From Flavobacteriales bacterium UBA6772 (GTDB lineage Bacteria; Bacteroidota; Bacteroidia; Flavobacteriales; UBA7430), in the NCBI GenBank assembly GCA_905182215.1, contig CAJJAI010000052.1, forward strand, positions 1-37,829: 37,829 nt of DNA. Reading direction: 5' to 3'. The notes beneath the pieces were generated by a model. It was not told the origin of the DNA. It saw only the letters and a program-made list of their open reading frames with translations, and made no database searches. The position numbers and the translations under genes were made by a program. This document shows, in pieces, positions 16,241-25,236 of this stretch (position 1 is the stretch's first letter; each line of letters starts with the position of its first letter).

Positions 16241-16570
16241 TTAATAGAATATTTGCCCTAAGAAATAGGTGATTGCAAAGAATCCAAAAACAATTGGAAT
16301 ACCTACTAAAACACCTCCAAAAGTACTAATTAGCACTTTTCCTTTGCCCGAATATCGTTTAAGAATTTTCTTTTCTAAGAGAATTTGACCGAAGAGAATT
16401 CCTGAAAAATAAACGATGAAAGAAACCCATTCAAGAGGACTCGTCATCCATTCAAAATTATTATTCCCTTCATCAACATAGGTGAGAAACAAAGTAAATG
16501 AGATTGCGAAAAAGGAATAAATAACCAAATTATTTCGCTTGGTAGAAAATGAAGAAATTGTGTTTTTCAT
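16241..16570 (-). CDS. Small hypothetical inner-membrane protein
   Basis: I do not recognise this 109-residue protein. It has three hydrophobic segments, near residues 13-32, 44-65 and 82-108, consistent with a three-helix inner-membrane protein with a basic N-terminus. No motif suggests a function. It lies between the fabD terminator and the CpsB-like gene on the same strand as the latter, 72 bases apart. Confidence 0.7.
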   Translation of the reverse strand: MKNTISSFSTKRNNLVIYSFFAISFTLFLTYVDEGNNNFEWMTSPLEWVSFIVYFSGILFGQILLEKKILKRYSGKGKVLISTFGGVLVGIPIVFGFFAITYFLGQIFY

Positions 16571-16642
16571 TTTATAGATTTATTGTTCTGACTTAGAAAC
16601 GAATTGGTAACTATATTTATTGTTAAACAGATACAATCAAAA

Positions 16643-17395
16643 CTACAACAAGCTTGTATTCTTTAAATTACCCGAATCAATAAGTTTTTGTAGATACACC
16701 GATTTTGACACTTTTTCTTTAATCAATTTCATATGCCCTAGATGATGACAATCGGAACTTACCCAAGACACTAAGTTGGCGTCAATTAATTGCTCTGCCG
16801 TCTTTTTTGCTTCAGGGCCATAATGTCCAATTAACGAAAGGAAATTAACTTGTAAATCAACTCCTCTATCACTAATATCTCTAAGTTTAGAAATCCCTTT
16901 ATTACTTTTTGTAAAATAAGGATACCTTTCGGGATGTGCCAAAATTGGTTTGTACCCCTTTAATTGAATTTGAAAAATAACCTCATTTACATTGATGGGT
17001 TCTTCTAAAAAAGAAAATTCAAAAAGTAATTTATTCCCCGAAATACAGAGTAGTTTTTCATGTTCTAATTTTTGTAAAAACTCTGAATCTGAATAGTATT
17101 CGGCTGCAGCAGAAAATTGCAAACATCCATTTAGCTTGCTATTTATTTCTTTAGCAGCTGGTAAAATTGTTTCAGGCGTATTTTGGTAGTAATCACTCAT
17201 TATATGTGGAGTGGTAATAATTTTCTGGTAGCCCAAATCTTTAAATCCCTCTAGCATAGCCATAGAATCTTCCATCGACTTTGAACCATCATCAATTGCT
17301 GGAATTAAATGTGAATGCATATCCACTGCAATCTCAGAGAAGTCGATATTGGCCTCTTCTTTCTTGAAAAATATATTTTTAAAAATCGAAATCAT
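16643..17395 (-). CDS. CpsB/YwqE-type tyrosine-protein phosphatase (PHP domain)
   Basis: The 250-residue protein has the PHP metal-binding fold of the CpsB/Wzb-like phosphatases. The first motif is VDMHSHLIPAIDDGSKS near residue 24, then ITTPH near 60, LAHPERY near 155 and SSDCHHLG near 215. In capsule and exopolysaccharide loci such enzymes dephosphorylate the tyrosine kinase that controls chain length. Its ATG overlaps the rfbB stop by four bases (ATGA), so both should be made together. No tyrosine kinase gene is present in the window. Confidence 0.9.
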   Translation of the reverse strand: MISIFKNIFFKKEEANIDFSEIAVDMHSHLIPAIDDGSKSMEDSMAMLEGFKDLGYQKIITTPHIMSDYYQNTPETILPAAKEINSKLNGCLQFSAAAEYYSDSEFLQKLEHEKLLCISGNKLLFEFSFLEEPINVNEVIFQIQLKGYKPILAHPERYPYFTKSNKGISKLRDISDRGVDLQVNFLSLIGHYGPEAKKTAEQLIDANLVSWVSSDCHHLGHMKLIKEKVSKSVYLQKLIDSGNLKNTSLL

Positions 17396-18453
17396 CTTTT
17401 AGTATATTGCTTTTCGTAATAAGCTTGATACGATCCAGAAGTGATATTCGCCATCCATTTGCTATTCTCTAAATACCAATCGATGGTTTTAGATAAACCC
17501 TCACGAAAGTCTACAGAAGGCTTCCAATCTAATTCGTTACAAAGTTTGGTCGCATCTATTGCGTAGCGTTTATCATGTCCTGGTCTATCTTTCACATAAG
17601 TTATCAAGCTTGCAGAACTCTCTTTTTTACGGTCTAGTTTCTCATCCATTATTTCACACAATAGATGAATTAAATCGAGGTTCGTCCATTCGTTTAAGCC
17701 TCCAATATTATAAGTCTCCCCTTCTCTACCTTCGTGGAAAATAGCGTCTATTGCAGTAGCATGATCAATTACATACAACCAATCTCTAGTGTATTGACCA
17801 TCGCCATAAACTGGGAGCGATTTTTCTTCAACAATATTATTTATAAATAATGGGATCAATTTTTCTGGAAACTGATTAGGCCCATAATTATTTGAGCAAT
17901 TAGAAATCACAAATGGCAATCCATAGGTATTTCCATAAGCTCTAACAAAATGATCGGAACTCGCTTTGGATGACGAATAAGGAGAACGAGGATCGTAAGA
18001 AGTCGTTTCGGTAAACAAACCTGTTTTCCCTAAGGAACCATAAACTTCATCTGTAGAAACGTGATAGAATAATTTCCCATCGAAAACCCCTTTCCAATAC
18101 TCCTTTGCTACATTTAGTAAATTTACAGTACCCAAGACGTTGGTTTGAATAAAAGCCATTGGGTCTTCAATAGACCTGTCTACATGAGACTCTGCCGCCA
18201 AGTGTATAACACTGGTTATTTGATGTTCTTCAAAAAGAGTTTTCACTAAAGTTTCATCACATATATCTCCTTTTACAAAAGTATAATTGGGCTTAGATTC
18301 TAAGTCAACTATATTCTCTAGATTCCCAGCATAAGTGAGAACATCTAAGTTAACAAATTTATAATTCGGGTATTTAGAAACCATTAATCTAAGTACGTGC
18401 GAACCTATAAATCCTGCTGCACCTGTAACGAGTATATTTTGGGATGATGTCAT
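17392..18453 (-). CDS. rfbB: dTDP-glucose 4,6-dehydratase
   Basis: RfbB (RmlB) turns dTDP-glucose into dTDP-4-keto-6-deoxyglucose, the precursor of rhamnose and other deoxysugars of surface glycans. The 353 residues have the short-chain dehydrogenase fold. The NAD-binding GAAGFIGSH is at residues 11-19, with STDEVYG near 135 and the catalytic tyrosine/lysine in SPYSSSKAS near 160. The gene overlaps the CpsB-like phosphatase by four bases. The other rml genes are not in the window. Confidence 0.95.
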   Translation of the reverse strand: MTSSQNILVTGAAGFIGSHVLRLMVSKYPNYKFVNLDVLTYAGNLENIVDLESKPNYTFVKGDICDETLVKTLFEEHQITSVIHLAAESHVDRSIEDPMAFIQTNVLGTVNLLNVAKEYWKGVFDGKLFYHVSTDEVYGSLGKTGLFTETTSYDPRSPYSSSKASSDHFVRAYGNTYGLPFVISNCSNNYGPNQFPEKLIPLFINNIVEEKSLPVYGDGQYTRDWLYVIDHATAIDAIFHEGREGETYNIGGLNEWTNLDLIHLLCEIMDEKLDRKKESSASLITYVKDRPGHDKRYAIDATKLCNELDWKPSVDFREGLSKTIDWYLENSKWMANITSGSYQAYYEKQYTKR

Positions 18454-18501
18454 GTGTATTGCTTTTCAAGGCTAAAGTAAAGAGAAAGTATCTAGTAGTA
18501 G

Positions 18502-18530
18502 GTATCAAGTAGCTAGAAAAAGGTCAAAAG
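18502..18530. repeat. CTAG-rich intergenic repeat, copy B
   Basis: GTATCAAGTAGCTAG (18502-18516) followed by GTCAAAAG (18523-18530) matches copy A near 15188-15209 with two mismatches in the first part and a 6-base larger gap. The two lie in unrelated intergenic regions, which argues for a dispersed element. The 10-bp palindrome AGTCTAGACT at 18551-18560 is close by. Confidence 0.5.
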
Positions 18531-18595
18531 TGTCAAAAAATCCTTTTTAAAGTCTAGACTAGAAAACTACATTATGATAACAAGACTATTTTGAC

Positions 18596-18655
18596 AAAAA
18601 AAGAGACGCTATCATCAATTAATATAATGATACCAAAGACCAGATACTAGCGTCT
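18596..18655 (-). terminator. Probable terminator of the porin-like gene
   Basis: On the minus strand AGACGCTA (18655-18648) pairs with TAGCGTCT (18611-18604). A smaller TATCAT/ATGATA hairpin lies inside, and C plus a run of seven T follow the stem. It starts just past the stop codon at 18661. The large loop makes it less certain than the others. Confidence 0.5.
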
Positions 18656-18660
18656 AAAAA

Positions 18661-20412
18661 TCAATCATAAAAATTCCAAATTAAGCTCAATCTAAAAGTA
18701 GGTTTCGCCATTGGGTATGGTTTAAGGATGTACTGTTCGCCTTGCCATAAAGAGTTTAAATGCTCGTAAGCTAAATAAACCTTTACCGTTTTTATTTTAA
18801 AATTAGCAAATACATCTAAGCGTAAGCTTTCGTTGGTTTGACTGCTAGGATTCACATAGAAATCACCCAATAAAGGAGCATAAGTTATTCCTGGATGCGC
18901 TGTCCTGTATAAGCCACGAATACCAATTTGAGTTTCGGTAGCTTCTTTAAACAAATCACCTTGCCAGTAAACTTTTTGGTTCAATAACAAATTTGCCAAA
19001 GGGAGGTTTTTACTCGAACTATTTTGATAAGCAGCAGTACCGTTCCAATGCCATTTACCTGTATTTAAATGATGAAAAAATTGTGCTTGAAATACATTAA
19101 CATCCTCCTCAGAAATTGAAGAAATCCCCTGTTCATTAAAATAATTAAAGCCTTCTATAGAATGGTAAGAAGCACTGAATTTAAGGTTTTCATGCATATA
19201 GGTATCCCATTCCGCAAAGCGGTCGATTATCGGGTTACTATTTTCAATAACACAAATAAAATTTAATTCTTGATTAAGTATAGATGCATTATTCTGCATC
19301 CAGTTAGGATTAGCTCTATGGTATCCAAATTTCAATTTATTATATACTCCTTTTATATTGAACCCTTGCGTATAATCGACTACTAAAGTATGTGATTCAC
19401 ATTCCGCTTTACCATATTCAAAATACAATGAATTTTTTAACCTATAGGATTCCAAAGAACCAAAGGCAGTCCATTTATTAATGGAAGTAGCATTATATTT
19501 AAAGCTTTGTTGTTTAATCCCGACAACAGCACTTTTGTCTTCTGTTATTTTCTGACTCCATTTTAAAGTATTTTTTACATCCGAAAAAGCTCGTTGATAA
19601 GTTGATGCAGAATCTAAACGAATTGGAAAAAACAAAGAATCATCTTGAAGGCCTTGGTAGAATAGAGAGTCTTGAGATAAATTAAGCTCATAGGAGAGTT
19701 TTGAAGCCTCGCTAAATTTATAAGAATGCGTCCAATCTAAACCTATATGTTTCACCGTACTTTCTAAGTTCGACCAATTTACAGGTAAAAGTTCCCAGTT
19801 GGTCTGTGTACCCGCAAGGAATAAGCTGTCATCGGATACTCCGCCATTCCACTGAGATTCATTTTTAAAGGTATGTAATCGGATATTCGATTGGTAAGGG
19901 ATTTCTGGATGTTTGAAACTTCCTTGTAATATGAATTTTGTGTATTTATTTTTTTCGTGAGATAGATAACCTAAAGAACCCAAACGATCATAATCTAGTT
20001 TTACACTTCCATATTTATACTTTCTCGAATGAGCAAAATTTAATCGTTGTCCTTCGGAATAGGCTTGAGAATAAATTATTTGAGTATGTGGGAATTTCTG
20101 TTGGTAATTTAAAGGCGCAGAATTAAGTGAAATTCCAAAATCTAAAATCCGATCTCCAATTCGTAAATCGGCAGCCTGATTATTCTGCCAATACCAACCA
20201 ACTATCGGGACTCCGAAATTAGTTTGTGAGCTATTCTTAAGAATATCAAAGCTTAGTAATATTTCTTCATCTCTCTCAGAAAATGAATTATGAAAATCTT
20301 GATACCAAAGAGAATCCAAACCTAAGCTATCGGATGTATTCATTATTACAAGGTTTTCTTGTCCAAACAGCAACATCGAACAAAAAATAGGAATCCATTT
20401 GAGTAATTTCAT
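18661..20412 (-). CDS. Putative porin-like outer-membrane beta-barrel protein
   Basis: The 583-residue protein has a signal peptide (MKLLKWIPIFCSMLLFG). It is rich in alternating aromatic/polar strands and ends FRLSLIWNFYD, a strand with terminal aromatic residues typical of BAM-assembled barrels. It resembles the Bacteroidota putative-porin group. No TonB plug or SusC-like region is visible, so it is not a TonB-dependent transporter. What passes through it is unknown. It is a single-gene unit between two terminators. Confidence 0.75.
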   Translation of the reverse strand: MKLLKWIPIFCSMLLFGQENLVIMNTSDSLGLDSLWYQDFHNSFSERDEEILLSFDILKNSSQTNFGVPIVGWYWQNNQAADLRIGDRILDFGISLNSAPLNYQQKFPHTQIIYSQAYSEGQRLNFAHSRKYKYGSVKLDYDRLGSLGYLSHEKNKYTKFILQGSFKHPEIPYQSNIRLHTFKNESQWNGGVSDDSLFLAGTQTNWELLPVNWSNLESTVKHIGLDWTHSYKFSEASKLSYELNLSQDSLFYQGLQDDSLFFPIRLDSASTYQRAFSDVKNTLKWSQKITEDKSAVVGIKQQSFKYNATSINKWTAFGSLESYRLKNSLYFEYGKAECESHTLVVDYTQGFNIKGVYNKLKFGYHRANPNWMQNNASILNQELNFICVIENSNPIIDRFAEWDTYMHENLKFSASYHSIEGFNYFNEQGISSISEEDVNVFQAQFFHHLNTGKWHWNGTAAYQNSSSKNLPLANLLLNQKVYWQGDLFKEATETQIGIRGLYRTAHPGITYAPLLGDFYVNPSSQTNESLRLDVFANFKIKTVKVYLAYEHLNSLWQGEQYILKPYPMAKPTFRLSLIWNFYD

Positions 20413-20452
20413 AATGCTAAGATAGATGAATTAAAAAAAAATGAATCAAAAA

Positions 20453-20480
20453 AAAGCCTCATGATTTCTCATGAGGCTTT
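20453..20480 (-). terminator. Intrinsic terminator of the M20 dipeptidase gene
   Basis: A perfect 12-bp stem (20453-20464 with 20469-20480) has a TTTC loop. The A-run at 20449-20455 becomes a U-tract on the minus strand. It lies 15 bases past the dipeptidase stop. Confidence 0.85.
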
Positions 20481-20494
20481 ATAAAAATTGAATC

Positions 20495-21883
20495 TTACTT
20501 TGTTAAATCTGTAAAGTGCTTATAGAAACGCGAAATAGTTTCTATTCCTCTAAAGTAGTTAAATACTCCGTAGTGTTCGTTTGGAGAGTGAATGGCATCA
20601 GAATCTAAACCGAAACCTAATAAGATAGATTTTACATTTAGCTCTTGCTCAAACAAAGCAACAATAGGAATACTACCACCACTACGCACAGGAACTGGTT
20701 TCTTACCGAAAGTATCCATCATTGCTAAGCTTGCAGCTTTATAACCATTATCGTCTGTTGGCGATACATATGGCATACCACCGTGATGTGGTGTAACTTT
20801 TACTTTTACAGATTTAGGAGCAATTCTTACAAAGTGCTTACTGAATAATTCCGTAATCGCATCGGGATCTTGTCCAGGCACTAAACGCATAGAAATTTTC
20901 GCATACGCTTTAGAAGCAATCACTGTCTTCGCTCCTTCGCCCATATAACCACCCCAAATACCGTTTACATCTAATGTAGGACGGATAGAGTTGCGCTCCA
21001 TAGTTACGTAACCATCTTCACCGTGAATATCGCTTAAGTCTAATGCTTTTTTATAAGCATCTAAACTAAAAGGTGCTTTAGCCATGTCTGCTCTTTCTTC
21101 TAAAGAAAGCTCAATTACATCGTCGTAAAAACCAGGAATGGTAATTCTATTTTGCTCATCTTGAAGAGAAGCAATCATTTGTGTAAGAATATTAATTGGG
21201 TTCGCTACAGCACCACCGTATAAACCAGAATGTAAATCGCGGTTAGGACCTGTAACTTCTACTTCTACATAACTTAAACCACGTAAGCCTGTGGTTATAG
21301 AAGGAATGTCGTTTGCCAACATTCCAGTATCAGAAATTAAGATTACATCAGAAGCTAACTTCTCTTTATTTGCTTTTACAAAACCATCTAAAGATTCAGA
21401 CCCTACTTCTTCTTCACCTTCAATCATGAACTTTACGTTACATGGAAGAGAGTCTGTATTCATCATCAATTCGAATGCTTTTACGTGCATGTACATCTGA
21501 CCTTTATCGTCGCAAGCACCACGGGCAAAAATAGCGCCTTCAGGATGTGCTTCCGTTTTTTTGATAACAGGTTCGAAAGGACCGCTCGTCCACAATTCAA
21601 TTGGGTCTGCTGGCTGTACATCGTAATGACCATACACCAATACGGTTGGCAAAGATGGATCAATCATTTTTTCTGCGTACACAATAGGATAACCAGGAGT
21701 TACGCATACTTCTGCATTATCTACTCCCGCTTCAATTAAACGAGCTTTAACAATTTCTGCAGTTTTTAATACATCTTGCTTGTAGGCAGGATCTGCTGAA
21801 ATTGAAGGTACACGCAATAAGTCCAATAACTCTTCTAAGAAACGGTCTTTATGCTTTTCTATATATGCTTTAATAATTTCCAT
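20495..21883 (-). CDS. M20-family dipeptidase
   Basis: The 462-residue zinc peptidase belongs to the M20 group with carnosinase-like dipeptidases. Metal-site residues are His-86 and Asp-88 in VYGHYDVQP, the bridging Asp-125 in GACDDKGQ, the catalytic glutamates in EGEEEVGSE near 157, the aspartate in ISDTGM and the histidine in IHSPNEHYG near the C-terminus. The dimerisation lid domain lies in the middle (about 200-330). No signal peptide is seen, so it should be cytoplasmic and probably degrades dipeptides. An exact -7 element lies 16 bases upstream. Confidence 0.93.
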   Translation of the reverse strand: MEIIKAYIEKHKDRFLEELLDLLRVPSISADPAYKQDVLKTAEIVKARLIEAGVDNAEVCVTPGYPIVYAEKMIDPSLPTVLVYGHYDVQPADPIELWTSGPFEPVIKKTEAHPEGAIFARGACDDKGQMYMHVKAFELMMNTDSLPCNVKFMIEGEEEVGSESLDGFVKANKEKLASDVILISDTGMLANDIPSITTGLRGLSYVEVEVTGPNRDLHSGLYGGAVANPINILTQMIASLQDEQNRITIPGFYDDVIELSLEERADMAKAPFSLDAYKKALDLSDIHGEDGYVTMERNSIRPTLDVNGIWGGYMGEGAKTVIASKAYAKISMRLVPGQDPDAITELFSKHFVRIAPKSVKVKVTPHHGGMPYVSPTDDNGYKAASLAMMDTFGKKPVPVRSGGSIPIVALFEQELNVKSILLGFGLDSDAIHSPNEHYGVFNYFRGIETISRFYKHFTDLTK

Positions 21884-21899
21884 GTGCTTGAATTTTGAG

Positions 21900-21907
21900 C
21901 AAAAGTA
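21900..21907 (-). promoter_or_regulatory. Putative -7 element of the dipeptidase gene
   Basis: The minus strand reads TACTTTTG, exact to TAnnTTTG, 16 bases before the ATG at 21883. No -33 box was found at the usual spacing. Confidence 0.45.
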
Positions 21908-21950
21908 AGGAATTGTTATTAGTTGATCGTTGTTGACTTTTAGAAATCCC

Positions 21951-23087
21951 TTAAAAAAATGCGACTAATGAACTTGTGATATATTTAAGTGCTTCTTGAC
22001 TTAATTCGGTATGTATTGGAAGTGATATTACACTAGAACACAAACTGTTCGTTACCTTAAAATCATCTTCTTTAGCTGTTACTTGTTTGTAGGGAGCAAA
22101 ACTATGTAAAGGTTTCGGATAGTATACTTTTACAGGAATACCCTTGTCATTCATGTATTGCACGAGCGCATCTCTGTTTATACCACCTTCAAGTTTTAGT
22201 GTATACTGATGGAATACATGTGAAGACTTTTCATTTCGATAAGGAATTGATAATTGGGTACAATTCGAAAATGCTTGATCGTAGTAATTAGCAACCTCAA
22301 GTCTTGCTGTATTGTACGAATCCAAATATTTTAATTTCACATTTAATACCGCAGCTTGAATAGAATCTAAACGCGAGTTTATTCCCACACATTCGTACGA
22401 ATATTCCGTTCCCATTCCGTGATTTACAAGAGTCTTGCATTTTCTTGCGAGTGTAGCATCCTTCGTAAAAACAGCCCCACCATCGCCAAAACATCCTAAA
22501 TTTTTAGACGGAAAAAAAGAAGTTGTACCAATATCCCCAATGGTGCCTGCTTTCAATTTGGTTCCATTAGCGAAAGTATACTCAGCTCCTATTGCTTGTG
22601 CAGCATCTTCTATTACAAATAGATTGTGTTTTTTAGCCAACCCTAGTATTGCCTCCATTGGTGCACACTGTCCAAATAAATGCACAGGAACAATCGCTTT
22701 GGTTTTTGGAGTAATCGCTTTTTCTATCTCTTCAGCAGTAAGCATAAAGGTGTCTGAATCTACATCTACTAAAACGGTTTTTAAACCTAACAATTCGGCT
22801 ACCTCTACAGTAGCAACAAAAGTAAAGTCGGGGCAAATTATCTCATCACCTTTTTCTAAGCCCAAAGCCATCAATGCTATTTGTAAAGCATCGGTACCGT
22901 TTGCGCAAGGAATAACATTGGCGATCTCTAAATAGTTTTCTAAGTTCGAAGAAAACTCTTTTACCGCAGGACCGTTTATAAAAGAGGTAGACTGTATAAC
23001 TTTACGCATCGCCAAGTCTACTTCCTTTTGTATTTTAATGTACTGACCTTTTAAGTCAACCATTTGTATGTTTTTCATAGGCTTCAT
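21951..23087 (-). CDS. DegT/DnrJ/EryC1/StrS family sugar aminotransferase
   Basis: The 378-residue PLP enzyme belongs to the nucleotide-sugar aminotransferase family. The PLP-binding lysine is in FFPSKNLGCFGDGG near residue 190, preceded by VIEDAAQAIGAEY near 155 and ANGTDALQIAL near 60. Such enzymes add an amino group to keto-sugars such as those made by RfbB-type dehydratases, so it may serve surface-glycan synthesis. The exact sugar is not decidable. It starts MKPMKNIQMVDLKGQY; the second methionine four codons on is an alternative start. Confidence 0.92.
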   Translation of the reverse strand: MKPMKNIQMVDLKGQYIKIQKEVDLAMRKVIQSTSFINGPAVKEFSSNLENYLEIANVIPCANGTDALQIALMALGLEKGDEIICPDFTFVATVEVAELLGLKTVLVDVDSDTFMLTAEEIEKAITPKTKAIVPVHLFGQCAPMEAILGLAKKHNLFVIEDAAQAIGAEYTFANGTKLKAGTIGDIGTTSFFPSKNLGCFGDGGAVFTKDATLARKCKTLVNHGMGTEYSYECVGINSRLDSIQAAVLNVKLKYLDSYNTARLEVANYYDQAFSNCTQLSIPYRNEKSSHVFHQYTLKLEGGINRDALVQYMNDKGIPVKVYYPKPLHSFAPYKQVTAKEDDFKVTNSLCSSVISLPIHTELSQEALKYITSSLVAFF

Positions 23088-23134
23088 TCAGATTCAGTAA
23101 AGATACATTTTGAACACAATATTATCTAATCAAA

Positions 23135-23165
23135 TTTGTTAGTACAATGGACTTAAATATTTTTA
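23135..23165 (+). promoter_or_regulatory. Putative promoter of the outer-membrane protein-waaA operon (TTTG-N19-TATTTTTA)
   Basis: TTTG at 23135-23138 lies 19 bases before TATTTTTA at 23158-23165, a near-consensus Bacteroidota promoter with both boxes. It lies downstream of an in-frame ATG at 23147, which supports the later start at 23189. Confidence 0.5.
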
Positions 23166-23188
23166 CTTTAGCAGTATATAAATCGACG

Positions 23189-23941
23189 ATGAAAACACTC
23201 AATTTACTATTACTTTTTATTGGTTTACAACTAAGTCTTTTTGCACAAGAAGACATTTCTGAAGGAGCCATCCGCTTACCTATGATTAATTTGAACGCTA
23301 GCTTCCATATACCTGGAGGTGACTTAGCAGACCGCTTTGGTAACAGCGCCCTTTTTGGTGTTGGCTTCCAGTTAAAAAACAAAAACAATACTTATTGGGG
23401 TATTGAAGGTGGAGGTTTAACCGGCTCTGATATAGTAGAAGACAACATTATTAACATTATAACTGCCGATTCTATCGACGTTATTGATGTGAATGGGAAT
23501 ACAGCAACAATTCGATTTTGGGAAAGAGGAGCACATGCGCAATTTGTTTTAGGTAAAATAATTCCTGTTTTAGGACCTAACGAAAATTCTGGCTTTTTCG
23601 TTCAAGCTGGCTTGGGTTATATGTATCACAAAATCCGTATTGAAAATTTAGGAAATCAAGTGCCGCAATTGAATTCTGAGATGCTTAAAGGTTACGATCG
23701 TTTAAGTATGGGTATAAGTACTTCAGAATTTATAGGATATCGTTATTTTTCTAACAATCAGAAAATAAACTTTTTTATAGGTTTAGAGTTTATTCAGGCT
23801 TTCACAAAAGATGTAAGACAATACGATTACAATACACAAACTGCATACGAAAACAGTAGACTAGATTTACTAAGTGGAATAAAGTTTGGTTGGACCTTCC
23901 CTCTTTACAAGAAGTCGGATAATAAATACTACTATTATTGA
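23189..23941 (+). CDS. Putative outer-membrane beta-barrel protein
   Basis: I cannot assign a function to this 250-residue protein. It has a signal peptide (MKTLNLLLLFIGLQLSLFA). Repeated strand-like segments such as LFGVGFQLKNK, FFVQAGLGYMYH and INFFIGLEFIQAF, with a closing strand LLSGIKFGWTFPLY, fit a small beta-barrel in the outer membrane. An earlier in-frame ATG at 23147 would bury the signal peptide behind 14 residues and start inside the promoter, so 23189 is chosen. Its stop overlaps the waaA start by four bases, tying it to lipopolysaccharide synthesis by context. Confidence 0.78.
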   Translation: MKTLNLLLLFIGLQLSLFAQEDISEGAIRLPMINLNASFHIPGGDLADRFGNSALFGVGFQLKNKNNTYWGIEGGGLTGSDIVEDNIINIITADSIDVIDVNGNTATIRFWERGAHAQFVLGKIIPVLGPNENSGFFVQAGLGYMYHKIRIENLGNQVPQLNSEMLKGYDRLSMGISTSEFIGYRYFSNNQKINFFIGLEFIQAFTKDVRQYDYNTQTAYENSRLDLLSGIKFGWTFPLYKKSDNKYYYY

Positions 23942-25182
23942 TTCCTAAACTTTACAATCTCGGAATTGCGCTTTACGGATTTGCCATTCGTATTACTGCC
24001 TTCAAAAACCAAAAAGCGAAACTTTGGATTGAGGGGAGAAAAAATACATTCGATTATTTAGAGAAATCTATTATTAGAGGCGAAGAATTAATTTGGATTC
24101 ACGCCCCTTCCTTGGGAGAGTTCGAACAAGCGCGCCCACTTATAGAACAAGTGAAATCCGACTACTCCAAGTATAAAATACTCCTTACTTTTTATTCTCC
24201 TTCGGGCTACGAGATACGTAAAGACTACCCTTTAGCAGACTATATATGTTATTTGCCATTAGACACTAAAGAGAATGCCAAACGATTTGTTAATATTGTA
24301 AATCCTGCATTTACCTTTTTTGTGAAATACGACTTTTGGGCGAACTATTTAAATGAGTTGCAAATTAGAAAGCACAAGCATTATGTGATTTCTGCAATCT
24401 TCAGAAGCAATCAATTCTTCTTTAAAAAGCATGGGAAATGGATGCTGGATATACTCGCGAAGATTGATCACTTTTTTGTGCAGAACGAGGATTCTAAATA
24501 CATGCTACTCACTAGAAATATCACCCAAGTAAGTACTTCTGGAGATACGCGTTTCGATAGAGTAATAGACATCACCAAACAAGCCCAAGAACTGCCCTTA
24601 TTAGATCTCTTTAAACAAGATAAACCGCTTTTTATTGGCGGAAGTACTTGGCAAAAAGGGGAAGAATTGATTGTTGAGTTTGCAAAACACTACGGAACTA
24701 GATTTAAGTATGTGATAGCGCCACACGAAATACATTCCGAACAGATTGAAAAATTAAGAACTCAGTTTAATCTTAAAGTTTTACTTTATAGCGAAGCTAC
24801 AGAACAAAACATAGACACTGTAGATGTACTAATAATAAACAATATTGGGCTTTTAAGCTCTTTATATGCATACGCTGATATAGCTTATATAGGAGGTGGA
24901 TTTGGAAAAGGAATTCACAACACTCTAGAAGCTGCCACATTTGGGATGCCTATTTTTATAGGGCCTAAAAACGGAAAATTCCAAGAAGCTCAAGATCTAA
25001 AAGATATAGGAGTAGCTCAGGAAATTAAATCTGCGCAAGAACTAATAGCACACTGTGACCATCTTTTTACTCGGCCTAAAAAGTGGCTAGAAATAAAAGA
25101 AAAAAGCAAGGCTTATGTAAAAGGGAAATCTGGTGCTACACTGAAAATCATTAATCATGTGTTTAAGGATCGAGTACGGTAA
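23938..25182 (+). CDS. waaA: 3-deoxy-D-manno-octulosonic acid transferase
   Basis: WaaA (KdtA) transfers Kdo from CMP-Kdo to lipid A precursors, starting the lipopolysaccharide inner core at the inner membrane. The 414 residues show the N-terminal membrane anchor (LYNLGIALYGFAIRI), the catalytic Glu-61 in HAPSLGEFEQ and the GT-B C-terminal half with YIGGGFGKGIHNTLEAA near residue 320. The family-typical N-terminus begins right at a TTG codon that overlaps the upstream stop (TTGA). No in-frame ATG exists until far downstream, so TTG is the start and translation is coupled to the preceding gene. Confidence 0.95.
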   Translation: MIPKLYNLGIALYGFAIRITAFKNQKAKLWIEGRKNTFDYLEKSIIRGEELIWIHAPSLGEFEQARPLIEQVKSDYSKYKILLTFYSPSGYEIRKDYPLADYICYLPLDTKENAKRFVNIVNPAFTFFVKYDFWANYLNELQIRKHKHYVISAIFRSNQFFFKKHGKWMLDILAKIDHFFVQNEDSKYMLLTRNITQVSTSGDTRFDRVIDITKQAQELPLLDLFKQDKPLFIGGSTWQKGEELIVEFAKHYGTRFKYVIAPHEIHSEQIEKLRTQFNLKVLLYSEATEQNIDTVDVLIINNIGLLSSLYAYADIAYIGGGFGKGIHNTLEAATFGMPIFIGPKNGKFQEAQDLKDIGVAQEIKSAQELIAHCDHLFTRPKKWLEIKEKSKAYVKGKSGATLKIINHVFKDRVR

Positions 25183-25199
25183 AACACCAATTTCACATA

Positions 25200-25232
25200 A
25201 AAAAAGGCAAGCTCAATGAGCTTGCCTTTTTT
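25200..25232. terminator. Bidirectional terminator between waaA and the tRNA-like gene
   Basis: A perfect 9-bp stem (GGCAAGCTC at 25206-25214 with GAGCTTGCC at 25218-25226) has an AAT loop. It is flanked by six A and six T residues. It ends waaA on the plus strand and lies four bases past the tRNA-like 3' end on the minus strand. Confidence 0.9.
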
Positions 25233-25236
25233 GTTG

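Noticed and set aside
22435-22935. 166-codon plus-strand frame opposite the DegT aminotransferase
   Set aside because: It is fully antisense to a well-supported enzyme, with low-complexity Ser/Ala/Lys composition and no family pattern.
23147-23188. ATG start extending the outer-membrane protein by 14 residues
   Set aside because: The signal peptide begins at 23189, and the -33/-7 promoter pair overlaps this stretch.
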